Counted from the first letter of the stretch, positions 7,492-15,251 are shown. The stretch: DNA of 18,041 nt from Sphingomonadaceae bacterium (GCA_024236155.1 JACKLA010000011.1:1-18041); one strand, 5' to 3'. Notes: generated by a model from the sequence alone, not told the origin. Made by a program: numbers and translations.

Positions 7492-8471
7492 CGGCTCCGC
7501 ACGCCAGACCTGACGCTTCCTCGCTTCTGACCGCGGTGCGAAGTCGCGATCCGCTGGCAATCGCGCGGGCCATCACCGCAATAGAGAATCGGACCTCGAC
7601 CGGAAACGAACTTGCCGTGGCCGTGCGCGGGCAGGTCAACGGGTGCCGAACGCTTGGCGTCACCGGCCCTCCTGGTGCGGGCAAATCTTCGCTCATCAAC
7701 GCGCTGGTGCAGGAAATGCTGCCGCACTATCCGCGCACGGCGATTTTGACCGTCGACCCGTCGAGCCCGATCAGCGGCGGCGCCGTCTTGGGCGATCGGG
7801 TGCGGATGGCCGAGCACAGCGCGAACCCGAACGTCTTCATTCGCTCGCTTGCCACGCGGGGTCACCTGGGCGGAGTGACGCGGATGACGCGGTCGGTCAT
7901 GGACCTTCTGGCCGCTGGCGACATGGACCTTGTCATTGTCGAAACCGTCGGCACAGGCCAGTCGGAGGTCGAGGTTGCCGAGCTAACCAACGTCAAGATC
8001 GTCGTGAATGCGCCAGGCCTCGGTGACGAGATGCAGGCCATCAAGGCTGGCGTCCTGGAAATTGCCGACATTCTGGTCGTGAACAAATCGGACCTGCCCG
8101 ACGCTGCCCGCACCGCCGCGCATCTGAACGCAATGCTGCACCACCGTGGACACGATGAACACCGGTCGGTGGTCTGTGTATCTACAGTCACCCGGGACGG
8201 ACTGAAAGCGCTTGCCGACGCGATAGAAATCAAATTTGCGCAGCTTGCAGCGGATTCCACACTTGCGGTTCCAAGGACAGCAAGCGCGCGATTGCTGCTC
8301 GCCAGAGCGGTTGCAGACCGGGCGGAAGACATGATTGCGCGCACGGTCGACCCTCGGATCGACGTCCTTGTGGAGGATATTGCCGCCGGCCTCCTGTCAC
8401 GTCAGGACGGCGCGAGAACGGCCATCGGCTTGTTGGGCGAACTGCGCCCGGTTTCAAATGCAAGGGACTGA
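7488..8471 (+). CDS. meaB: MeaB/ArgK-family G-protein chaperone of a B12 mutase
   Basis: A 327-residue G3E-family P-loop GTPase. The Walker A is GPPGAGKSS (60-68). DPSSPISGGAVLGDRVRM, FIRSLATRGHLGG and ETVGTGQSE are MeaB signatures, and NKSD is the base-recognition motif. MeaB proteins gate delivery of adenosylcobalamin to, and remove damaged cofactor from, their mutase. Being encoded directly after the small subunit, it is most likely dedicated to this divergent mutase (compare MeaH beside HcmAB). The start is TTG at 7488, nested in the upstream stop as TTGA, which implies translational coupling; no better ATG lies before the conserved region. The stop is 2 bases from the next start. Confidence 0.9.
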   Translation: MTAPHARPDASSLLTAVRSRDPLAIARAITAIENRTSTGNELAVAVRGQVNGCRTLGVTGPPGAGKSSLINALVQEMLPHYPRTAILTVDPSSPISGGAVLGDRVRMAEHSANPNVFIRSLATRGHLGGVTRMTRSVMDLLAAGDMDLVIVETVGTGQSEVEVAELTNVKIVVNAPGLGDEMQAIKAGVLEIADILVVNKSDLPDAARTAAHLNAMLHHRGHDEHRSVVCVSTVTRDGLKALADAIEIKFAQLAADSTLAVPRTASARLLLARAVADRAEDMIARTVDPRIDVLVEDIAAGLLSRQDGARTAIGLLGELRPVSNARD

Positions 8472-8473
8472 AC

Positions 8474-9244
8474 GTGAACCTGGATATATTCTCTCTCTCG
8501 GGCCGGGTGGCGCTGGTTACCGGCGCATCTAGCGGCATCGGCCGCGTTCTTGCCCAAGGTCTGGCCGCAGCAGGCGCCTGTGTGGTCGCCGTCGCCCGTA
8601 GAACAGAGCGATTGAACGATCTCGTGGCCGAAATCGAAAGATCCGGCGGCCGCGCGATTGCGGTGCAGGGCGATGTCACCGACCCCGAGAGCGTCGCAAA
8701 AGCATTCGATGCCGCCGAGAATGCATTCGGGATCGCCGATGTCATAGTGAGCAATGCTGGGGTTACGGAAGCGCGCAACTTCCTGAAGATCGACGCTGCC
8801 GCGCGGGATGCCATCTTCGATACCAATCTGCGGGGCGTGTGGAATGTCGGCCAGGAGGCAGCGCGCCGTCTCGTCGGCGCAGGCAAAGGTGGGTCGATCA
8901 TCAATGTGGCGTCTGTGCTGGGGCTGGCTGTCCAGCCCGGACTGGCCAGCTACTGTTCATCGAAAGGCGCGGTCATCCAGTTGACGCGCGCCATGGCGGT
9001 CGATCTGACCAGGCACAACATCCGGGTCAATGCCTTGGCGCCCGGCTGGTTCAAGACGGAACTGAACGAAGCGTTCTTTGATAGCCCTGCAGGCGCTGAA
9101 CGCGTTGCACAAATGCCGGCACGCAGGCTGGGCAAGATCGAAGAACTGATCGGCCCCGTCATCATGCTCGCCAGTGACGCAGGCTCGTTCGTGAACGGCA
9201 GCGTGGTCGTGGTCGACGGCGCCTTGAATGCCTTGGTAGCCTGA
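8474..9244 (+). CDS. short-chain dehydrogenase/reductase (SDR)
   Basis: A complete classical SDR of 256 residues. The cofactor loop is TGASSGIG (16-23), followed by D67 (GDVTD), SNAG (93-96), and the catalytic tetrad N118, S147, Y160 and K164 (YCSSK). The end, GSFVNGSVVVVDGALN, is the usual SDR C-terminus. The ARR after strand 2 (41-43) suggests NADP(H) preference; this is inference. It starts with GTG, 2 bases after the GTPase stop, so it is part of the operon. Likely roles are oxidation of a pathway alcohol or 3-hydroxyacyl-CoA, or reduction of a ketone. It could correspond in function to the SDRs AtuB or AtuG of the Atu cluster, but I cannot assign it to either. Confidence 0.85.
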   Translation: MNLDIFSLSGRVALVTGASSGIGRVLAQGLAAAGACVVAVARRTERLNDLVAEIERSGGRAIAVQGDVTDPESVAKAFDAAENAFGIADVIVSNAGVTEARNFLKIDAAARDAIFDTNLRGVWNVGQEAARRLVGAGKGGSIINVASVLGLAVQPGLASYCSSKGAVIQLTRAMAVDLTRHNIRVNALAPGWFKTELNEAFFDSPAGAERVAQMPARRLGKIEELIGPVIMLASDAGSFVNGSVVVVDGALNALVA

Positions 9245-9293
9245 TCTCGCACTATTGGCGCGCGATTGCGTTCGGTCAATGAAAGCCTGATCT
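9238..9293 (+). repeat. 10-bp direct repeat flanking the end of the SDR gene
   Basis: AGCCTGATCT occurs at 9238-9247, covering the SDR stop codon, and again at 9284-9293, 46 bases apart start to start. It lies in the only gap of about 100 bases inside the operon, upstream of the Old Yellow Enzyme gene. It could be a chance repeat, a small duplication scar or a regulator half-site pair. No other element is evident in 9245-9344 apart from the ribosome binding site at 9333-9337. Confidence 0.3.
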
Positions 9294-9344
9294 ACATTGT
9301 TGTCAGCCGGAACCTCGCTTCACGGCACGCACAAGGGTTATGCG

Positions 9345-10460
9345 ATGCCCACATTGTTCGATCCATTCAGCTTGAAGGGTGTTAATCTTCGCAATCGGAT
9401 CGTTGTTGCGCCGATGTGCCAATACAGCGCGGTCGACGGCCACACCAATCAGTGGCACTGGGTTCACTATCCCGCGCTGGCGCGAGGCGGAGCGGGCCTG
9501 GTGATTGTGGAGGCCACAGCCGTTTCGCCCGAGGGGCGCATCACGCAAGGCTGCACCGGCCTTTGGGCTGATAGTCAGATTGATGGCATGGCGCGCATCG
9601 CAGCTGATATCACAGCGGAAGGGGCCGTGCCCGGCATTCAGCTTGGCCATGCTGGACGAAAGGGCAGCGCCAACCGTCCCTGGGAGGGGGACGACCACAT
9701 TCCGTCGGGCGAAACGGGCGGCTGGGACACGATCTCTCCGTCGGCCATCGCGCTAGGCGGCAACCTGCCGAAAGTGCCTCGCGCCATGACGATTGCGGAT
9801 ATCGAACGCGTGAAGGGGGACTTCGTGGATGCCGCCCAGCGCGCCCTGAAGGCCGGTTTCGAATGGCTGGAGCTGCACTTCGCACATGGCTATCTCGGGC
9901 AAAGCTTCTTCTCGGTCCACGCCAACCAGCGGGCAGACCAATATGGCGGCGACTGGCGCGACCGCGGACGCTTCCTGCTGGAAACCCTGGCGGCCGTTCG
10001 GAAGGTGTGGCCGGAACATCTGCCGCTTGCCGCTCGCTTCGGTGTAATCGAATTTGACGGCCGCGACGACGAGACTTTGGCGGAAGCAATTGCGCTGGCA
10101 AAGGCGTTTCGCAGCAATGGCCTTGATATGCTTAACGTGAGCATAGGCTTTTCGACCAGCGAAAGTCAGATACCCTGGAAGCCAGGTTTCATGGCGCCCT
10201 ATGCCGAACGTGTCCGGCAGGAGACGGGCCTGCCCGTCGCATCTGCCTGGGGCATGGACGACCCGAAGTTTGCCAACAGCGCGGTGGAGCGGGGCCAACT
10301 GGATCTCGTGATGGTTGGCAAGGCCCACCTCGCGAATCCTCACTATCCGCATTTCGCAGCACTTGCGCTAGGAGATGCGCGATCCGCTTCAGTGCTGCCT
10401 GATCCGTACGCTCACTGGCTTCGTCGTTACCGCTTGATGGAATTCGCGCCCGCACGATGA
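9345..10460 (+). CDS. xenA: Old Yellow Enzyme, xenobiotic reductase A (XenA) type NADH:flavin oxidoreductase
   Basis: A 371-residue FMN-dependent ene-reductase. From ATG 9345, residues C25, Y27, H178, H181, Y183, W302 and W358 fall at the positions I recall for the active-site residues of Pseudomonas putida XenA, which also confirms the start. A TTG in the same frame at 9297 would add 16 residues without support, while AAGGG at 9333-9337 is well spaced for 9345. Other landmarks are APMCQYSA, GHAGRKGSANRPWEGDD and HFAHGYLGQSFFS. The enzyme reduces the C=C of alpha,beta-unsaturated ketones and aldehydes with NAD(P)H. With the BVMO and the CoA genes nearby, a cyclic or branched enone intermediate is a reasonable substrate (inference). 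It is last in the operon, 100 bases after the SDR, and may also have its own promoter. Confidence 0.9.
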   Translation: MPTLFDPFSLKGVNLRNRIVVAPMCQYSAVDGHTNQWHWVHYPALARGGAGLVIVEATAVSPEGRITQGCTGLWADSQIDGMARIAADITAEGAVPGIQLGHAGRKGSANRPWEGDDHIPSGETGGWDTISPSAIALGGNLPKVPRAMTIADIERVKGDFVDAAQRALKAGFEWLELHFAHGYLGQSFFSVHANQRADQYGGDWRDRGRFLLETLAAVRKVWPEHLPLAARFGVIEFDGRDDETLAEAIALAKAFRSNGLDMLNVSIGFSTSESQIPWKPGFMAPYAERVRQETGLPVASAWGMDDPKFANSAVERGQLDLVMVGKAHLANPHYPHFAALALGDARSASVLPDPYAHWLRRYRLMEFAPAR

Positions 10461-10510
10461 CGATGCTCGATGTTCATCAAGATAGAAGTGACCCGTCATG
10501 TGAGGTAGGA

Positions 10511-10538
10511 TTGTCAACGCACCTGCCAGGAGTATGGT
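10511..10538 (+). promoter_or_regulatory. candidate sigma-70-like promoter upstream of the LuxR-type regulator
   Basis: TTGTCA (10511-10516) and TATGGT (10533-10538) are separated by 16 bases, matching the -35 and -10 consensus at 5/6 and 4/6. The element lies in the 243-base gap between xenA and the regulator and would leave a leader of about 160 bases. It was found by eye only and is weak by itself; the adjacent inverted repeat adds some support. Confidence 0.3.
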
Positions 10539-10549
10539 TGCCGCGCTAT

Positions 10550-10565
10550 TTTCCTCATAAGGAAA
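10550..10565. promoter_or_regulatory. inverted repeat, possible operator in the regulator leader
   Basis: TTTCCT (10550-10555) and AGGAAA (10560-10565) form a perfect 6-bp inverted repeat around CATA, extendable with one bulged T to the flanking TAT/ATA. It lies 12-27 bases downstream of the candidate -10 box, where an operator could block early transcription. The rest of 10461-10703 shows no convincing gene or RNA. Confidence 0.35.
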
Positions 10566-10703
10566 TACCTATCTCGTTAACTGCGTGAATTCATCGATCG
10601 AGTCTTTGATTGATAGCAGAAATGGGCTTGTCTCCAATATCGTCCATGTGGTGAGGCAAACTATTACAGAGCCTGGAAGGGGCAAGAACGAAGGAATTGA
10701 ATT

Positions 10704-13466
10704 TTGGGACGCTCCAGCGTGGGAATGGATAGCTTGGCGTCGGCGGTCGGAAGCGCCAACCCAAATGAGTCGTTATTCGACTCTGTCAAATACAGACCTC
10801 CACGCATACCTCATGGGGCTGTCGTTCGCATTGGCCTTGCTGCAAGATTGGCGGAATCCGACCATACGACGCTAACCACAGTCGTGAGTGCAGCCGGCTA
10901 TGGAAAGACCACCGCGCTGGCATTTCATTTCGTGAGATTGGAGGAGTTGGGTTATCGCCTCGCTTGGGTTCGACTGGCGGAAATCGATGCCGATCCACAG
11001 CACTTCCTCGAATCTGTATTCTCTGCCTTCGAACATTGGAAGCCAGGCCTCTGCACGCAAGCTCTTTCAATTTTGATGAATGGCGGCGCGGCGACGGTTG
11101 ATCGCGCAATCAGTCATTTTTTTGATCGGGTCGCGAGTATGGGCAAACGGTGCTGCCTTTTCCTTGACGATTACCATCGCGCGGAAAGCCCGGGAACGAA
11201 CGCGGTGATCAGTCGACTGACAGCGGCAGCGCCCGACAACTTGTCCATAAAGCTGGCCAGCCGCTGCCTCCCCGCGATCGATTTTTCGCCGCTGCGGCTG
11301 AGCGCGAAAATCAGCGAGATTTCCACCAACGCGTTCCTGTTCACACGAAGCGAAACCGAGCAACTATTCGGCCGGGACACCGCCCTTCCACTTTCGTCCG
11401 AACAGCATCGCATGATCGAGCATTTTGCGTCTGGATGGGCGGTCGGTTTGCAGGCGCTGCACATCTCAGCGCGGCAACGCGATGGATTGGCGCCGGTTTT
11501 AGCCCGCCTTGCTGACAGCAATGCTGATATCTTTCACTTTTTCTCGACCGAAGTCGTAGGAGGATTGTCGCAGGAGCTACAATGGTTTCTGAGTGCCAGT
11601 GCAAAACTCGGCATCTTCAATGCTGAACTCTGCGACGATGTTTTCCGGATCGACAATTCGGCAGAGTTTATCGCCGAGATAGAACGGATGAACCTATTTT
11701 TTCAACCCGTTGGAAACCAGCAGGATTGGTTGACTTATCATGATCTGTTTAGTGAATTTCTTAGCCGACGGGATCCAATTTTAGAACCTGAACGGCAAAG
11801 CGAGATAAACCGTGCGGCGTATCACTGGTTCGCCGTCCGGAACATGCATGATTTTGCCATTCCATTTGCCATCCGCGAGCAGATGTGGGCTGAAGCCGCA
11901 GAAGGGCTGGAAGTTGGTTGGCGCAAAATGCTGACGCTGAGTCAGTTCCGTGCCCTGGAGAACCTGATAACTCGATTGCCTCCTGAAAAGTTGTCCGCGC
12001 GACCCATGCTGCAGATCGCCCTCGCCTGGTCATATGGCATGCAACGCAAGCTCGCCCAGGCCAAGCAGATCGTCGCGGAAGTCGAACGCAAGCTCCCCCT
12101 CCCGTCGATCCCTACCGTCCCGAAAGATCCACCCCGTGCGGCATTGTTTGCACTTAAGGCATCTATCAGCAACATGTGCGGTGACGTGGATTCCATTCTG
12201 GCGCTCACCGAAATTGATCAGGGCAGATTTGATGCCTTTGCGCCTTTCGAACGCAGCATTATCCTGAATTGCGCAGTTTATGCGCATGTCATTGCAGGGA
12301 AGATTGATCAGGCCCACCGACTTGCAAACGTGGGCGCAGAGGCACTGAGCAAAGCCGAACTCCCGCTTATCGCAATCCATCGCGAGCTGTTTCGCGGGAT
12401 GGCCTACGAGGTGTCTGGCGATCTGAACGCCGCCTTTGAAGCTTGGTCCTACGCCCATGAACTTGCATTGGCGTCCTTTGGCTTTGCTTATGCGCCAACC
12501 CAAAGCATGATGGCGAGCATCCATCTTGAACGCGGCGACCTGATCTCGGCCCGCGCTTCGCTTCAGTGGGCCAACGCAGGTCTGAATGAACCGGCGATAA
12601 TTCGTCCTCTCATCCTCAATTGCCTGACCTCGGCACGGATAGAAGTCTTGGAAGGGCAGTTGACGAAGGCGCTGCACTTGCTCGGCGTGGGCGAAGAGGT
12701 GGGACGAAAAGAGGGAAATGTTGAGCTGCGCGTCGCATGCCTATCGGAGCGCATGAGGGTGTTGGTGGATAGCGGTCGAATAGCCGAAGCCCATCAAGTC
12801 GAAAGCGATATGGATTTGCTGCTGGAAGCAGATAAAGTGCATGAGGATCTGGCCTGGGTCGGGGCATTTTCCTGGGCTGCGCTGGGCAAGGCGCATATCA
12901 CTGTCGCCTTGGGCAAAGCGGAAGAGGCCAACAGGATTGTTGGACACCAACTGCTCCGTATCGATGGCACCAGCAGCAATGGGTCGTTGATCAGCTTTTT
13001 GCTTTACGGGACGATCGCCTCCTATGACCTTAACCATCGCCAGGAAGCATTTCAACGCTTTGCCCGCGCAGTGGCCATAGCTCGACAAGGCGGCTACCTT
13101 CTCACTGTTGCCAACATCATGAAGAGCAGGCCAGAAGTACTCGCCGATGGCTTGAATTGGTGCGCAAGGCAGGGGGAGGACGTTGAATTTCTGGTTCGAA
13201 TTGCCAAAATCTCGAACTTGCCGCGGGGAATATGGATCCAATTTGACAAAGATATCGTGGAATTTGGCGCCGTCGAACTGACAGAAAGAGAGCGTGACTT
13301 GCTGTGGCTTCTTGGTCGTGGTGAGTCCAATAAGCAAATTGCCCGTGATCTTGCCATAAGTGGCAACACTGTTTCTTGGCATTTGAAGAATATTTTCGTC
13401 AAACTGGGGGTTGAGAACCGGACCCAAGCGGTCAAGGCGGCGCAACAGCTTGGTCTCATGAAATAG
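10704..13466 (+). CDS. LuxR-family transcriptional activator of the MalT/STAND ATPase type
   Basis: A 920-residue regulator. The N-terminal NTPase has Walker A AAGYGKTT (63-70) and Walker B CCLFLDDYHRA (DD at 155-156). A winged-helix/STAND segment follows (FASGWAVGLQAL, then LTYHDLFSEFL), and a long alpha-helical region of about 400-850 resembles the TPR-like sensor domain of MalT. The C-terminal LuxR helix-turn-helix spans 857-920 (LTERERDLLWLLGRGESNKQIARDL, then NTVSWHLKNIFVKL). Such proteins bind an inducer and ATP, oligomerise and activate transcription. The ligand here may be a pathway metabolite (inference). The reading frame opens at a stop at 10698. TTG 10704 is preceded by AAGGA at 10691-10695, while ATG 10725 lacks a well-spaced site. 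Both keep the first conserved segment, so the start is uncertain by 7 residues. It lies between the operon and the BVMO and probably controls one or both. Confidence 0.88.
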   Translation: MGRSSVGMDSLASAVGSANPNESLFDSVKYRPPRIPHGAVVRIGLAARLAESDHTTLTTVVSAAGYGKTTALAFHFVRLEELGYRLAWVRLAEIDADPQHFLESVFSAFEHWKPGLCTQALSILMNGGAATVDRAISHFFDRVASMGKRCCLFLDDYHRAESPGTNAVISRLTAAAPDNLSIKLASRCLPAIDFSPLRLSAKISEISTNAFLFTRSETEQLFGRDTALPLSSEQHRMIEHFASGWAVGLQALHISARQRDGLAPVLARLADSNADIFHFFSTEVVGGLSQELQWFLSASAKLGIFNAELCDDVFRIDNSAEFIAEIERMNLFFQPVGNQQDWLTYHDLFSEFLSRRDPILEPERQSEINRAAYHWFAVRNMHDFAIPFAIREQMWAEAAEGLEVGWRKMLTLSQFRALENLITRLPPEKLSARPMLQIALAWSYGMQRKLAQAKQIVAEVERKLPLPSIPTVPKDPPRAALFALKASISNMCGDVDSILALTEIDQGRFDAFAPFERSIILNCAVYAHVIAGKIDQAHRLANVGAEALSKAELPLIAIHRELFRGMAYEVSGDLNAAFEAWSYAHELALASFGFAYAPTQSMMASIHLERGDLISARASLQWANAGLNEPAIIRPLILNCLTSARIEVLEGQLTKALHLLGVGEEVGRKEGNVELRVACLSERMRVLVDSGRIAEAHQVESDMDLLLEADKVHEDLAWVGAFSWAALGKAHITVALGKAEEANRIVGHQLLRIDGTSSNGSLISFLLYGTIASYDLNHRQEAFQRFARAVAIARQGGYLLTVANIMKSRPEVLADGLNWCARQGEDVEFLVRIAKISNLPRGIWIQFDKDIVEFGAVELTERERDLLWLLGRGESNKQIARDLAISGNTVSWHLKNIFVKLGVENRTQAVKAAQQLGLMK

Positions 13467-13531
13467 GACGGCCCCGATTGATATGATCCCGATGGTCACA
13501 GGATACGCCCTCCTCGAGCTCGGGGCCGTCC
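13466..13531. terminator. perfect 12-bp inverted repeat between convergent genes, likely bidirectional transcription barrier
   Basis: GGACGGCCCCGA (13466-13477) and TCGGGGCCGTCC (13520-13531) are exact inverted repeats separated by 42 bases. The left arm begins on the last base of the regulator stop codon; the right arm ends 9 bases before the BVMO stop on the other strand. The GC-rich stem between two converging genes suits a bidirectional terminator, but there is no T-run on either strand and the loop is large, so classic intrinsic termination is not certain. Confidence 0.5.
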
Positions 13532-13540
13532 GTCATTCCG

Positions 13541-15154
13541 TCAGCTTAATGCAAACCCAGGATAACCGTTTGCAGCTTCCGCGTCCAGAATGTTGTAATA
13601 ATTGGGATTCCCGCCAAAATAGGCGAGGAACTGCTTTGGCCTATGGGCGGTATTTTGCCCGTTGAACCAGGAGCCCACTGTCGACAACAATAGTTGATCG
13701 GCAATTTCAGCGACCACATCTACCCATTCCGCTTCATTCGAGGGCTTTGGTTCGATTTCCCTGACCCCGCGCTCCTCAAGCGACTGGATGCAGTTAATTA
13801 CCCAATCAACGTTTCGCTCGATGCATCGCGGGAAATTGCAAAGCGTTCCGCCATTCAACGGTCCCAACGGCATAAAGGTGTTCGGGAAGCCGCTAGGCGT
13901 CATCCCCAGATAGCTTTTCACACCATCCGCCCAATATTCCTTTAAAGAAAGACCTGATTTTCCAATTATATCAATGTTTTCATATGGGCCCACGAAAGCA
14001 TTGAACCCAGTTGCATAGACAATTACATCAAACTCGTAGTCCTTTTCGGTAGTCTTGATCCCCTTGGCCGTAAACCGCTCGATGGGGGTCTCGAGCAAGT
14101 CGACAAGTGCCACATTTGGGCGATTGTAAGACTCGTAGTAGCCGCTTTCCATTGGTACGCGTTTCAGGCCAAAGCCATGATCCTTGGGAATCAACTTTTC
14201 GGCAATTTCCGGATCGTTGACGCGTGAGCGAATTTTGTCGGCAACGAAGTTGGTGACAATCCTGTTGGCTTCGGGGTCCATGATGGTGCTCTGATAGCTT
14301 CCCAACCACATCGCGAAGCCAGGACTGTAATACCTGTCATTCAAATGGGCCTGTTGCTCTTCACGTGTCAGATCAAGCAGTGATCCCTCTTCGATAAATT
14401 CGTGAACGAAGCTGCCAAAGGTCTTCTTCAACCGATCAAAGCTGCGCGTTGCTGCTTCGCCTTTGAACTCCGCCTTTTCCTCATCAGTGAGAAGACCGTT
14501 GCCCAACGGCGTGGCCCAATCGGGGCGGAATTGGAAAACACTCAGATTGCAGTCTCGCTTGGCCACTTCGGTGATGATTTGAATGGCGGTTGCGCCAGTT
14601 CCAATGACTGCAACCCGCTTACCGTCAAGATCGTCAAATCGTTCATCCCAATGAATGCTATGTGTCTGCAATCCTTGGAAATCGTCTCTTCCTGGATAAT
14701 CCGGATATAGTGGTTCGGACAGTGGCCCCGTTGCAAAGATTATGTATTTTGCTATGTATTCAAGATCTCCGCTTTCGTCGGTCAAAGTCCAGTTCGCGTT
14801 TTGCTCGTTCCAGATCGCGCTTTTGATGTGGACGCCAAAGTCAATATCTTGCCGCCAGTCGAATTTTGCGGCAGCGTGATTAATGTACTCGAGCAGTTGA
14901 GGCTGCTTGGAGAACCTGCTTTGCCAGTCCCATTCCTCCAGCAATTCTTCAGAAAAAGAGAATTGGTAGCTAAGAGTTTCCGAATCAAGCGTGCATCCGG
15001 GATAACGATTTTTATACCAGGTTCCGCCGAGGTCCTCATATCGCTCGATGCAACGAAATGAGAGCTTCGTTTCTCGAAGCTTCTGGATCGCATAGAGACC
15101 AGTAACCCCAGCGCCGATCACCACAACATCAAATCTCTTCGTGTTGTTCATCAT
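13541..15154 (-). CDS. type I Baeyer-Villiger monooxygenase (FAD/NADPH)
   Basis: A 537-residue flavoprotein with two Rossmann motifs, GAGVTG (14-19, FAD) and GTGATA (185-190, NADPH). GGTWYKNRYPG (43-53) is a BVMO signature, and the fingerprint FxGxxxHxxxW(P/D) is present as F159, G161, H165, W169 and D170. YATGFNA occurs late in the protein. It inserts oxygen next to a ketone to make an ester or lactone, as in cyclohexanone monooxygenase. The start is the first of two adjacent ATGs, with a GGAG site on the minus strand upstream (near 15160). The gene converges with the regulator. Its DNA is clearly more AT-rich than the operon (20 G+C in the 60 bases 13921-13980), suggesting separate acquisition. 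In this pathway it would plausibly act after ene-reduction by XenA. The substrate is not readable from sequence. Confidence 0.92.
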   Translation of the reverse strand: MMNNTKRFDVVVIGAGVTGLYAIQKLRETKLSFRCIERYEDLGGTWYKNRYPGCTLDSETLSYQFSFSEELLEEWDWQSRFSKQPQLLEYINHAAAKFDWRQDIDFGVHIKSAIWNEQNANWTLTDESGDLEYIAKYIIFATGPLSEPLYPDYPGRDDFQGLQTHSIHWDERFDDLDGKRVAVIGTGATAIQIITEVAKRDCNLSVFQFRPDWATPLGNGLLTDEEKAEFKGEAATRSFDRLKKTFGSFVHEFIEEGSLLDLTREEQQAHLNDRYYSPGFAMWLGSYQSTIMDPEANRIVTNFVADKIRSRVNDPEIAEKLIPKDHGFGLKRVPMESGYYESYNRPNVALVDLLETPIERFTAKGIKTTEKDYEFDVIVYATGFNAFVGPYENIDIIGKSGLSLKEYWADGVKSYLGMTPSGFPNTFMPLGPLNGGTLCNFPRCIERNVDWVINCIQSLEERGVREIEPKPSNEAEWVDVVAEIADQLLLSTVGSWFNGQNTAHRPKQFLAYFGGNPNYYNILDAEAANGYPGFALS

Positions 15155-15164
15155 CCTATCTCCA

Positions 15165-15183
15165 CTCGTTTATTTGTAACGAG
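15165..15183. promoter_or_regulatory. inverted repeat just upstream of the BVMO start
   Basis: CTCGTT (15165-15170) and AACGAG (15178-15183) form a perfect 6-bp inverted repeat around a 7-base AT-rich spacer, 10 bases upstream of the BVMO ATG on its 5' side. It overlaps or abuts the ribosome binding region, so an operator or an mRNA hairpin limiting translation are both possible. Confidence 0.3.
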
Positions 15184-15238
15184 AACCGGTGTGCCTGACG
15201 TGGCGACGGCGCTCGGCGGGGATATTGTCCTCACCTGA

Positions 15239-15251
15239 ATTCGATACGAAT
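15239..15251. promoter_or_regulatory. 13-bp palindrome, candidate operator for the BVMO gene
   Basis: ATTCG-ATA-CGAAT is a perfect 5-bp inverted repeat with a 3-base centre, 85 bases upstream of the BVMO start. Its size and symmetry resemble TetR-type operators, but no TetR gene is in the window. No convincing -10/-35 pair was seen on the minus strand in this gap. Confidence 0.3.

Noticed and set aside
9297..9344. Upstream TTG start for XenA
   Set aside because: The extra 16 residues are not family-like, and starting at 9345 places all catalytic residues at the known XenA numbers with a well-spaced ribosome site.
10585..10875. 96-codon plus-strand frame starting GTG before the regulator
   Set aside because: Its second half overlaps the regulator's conserved N-terminus in another frame, it has no motif, and the upstream sequence gives no convincing ribosome site.
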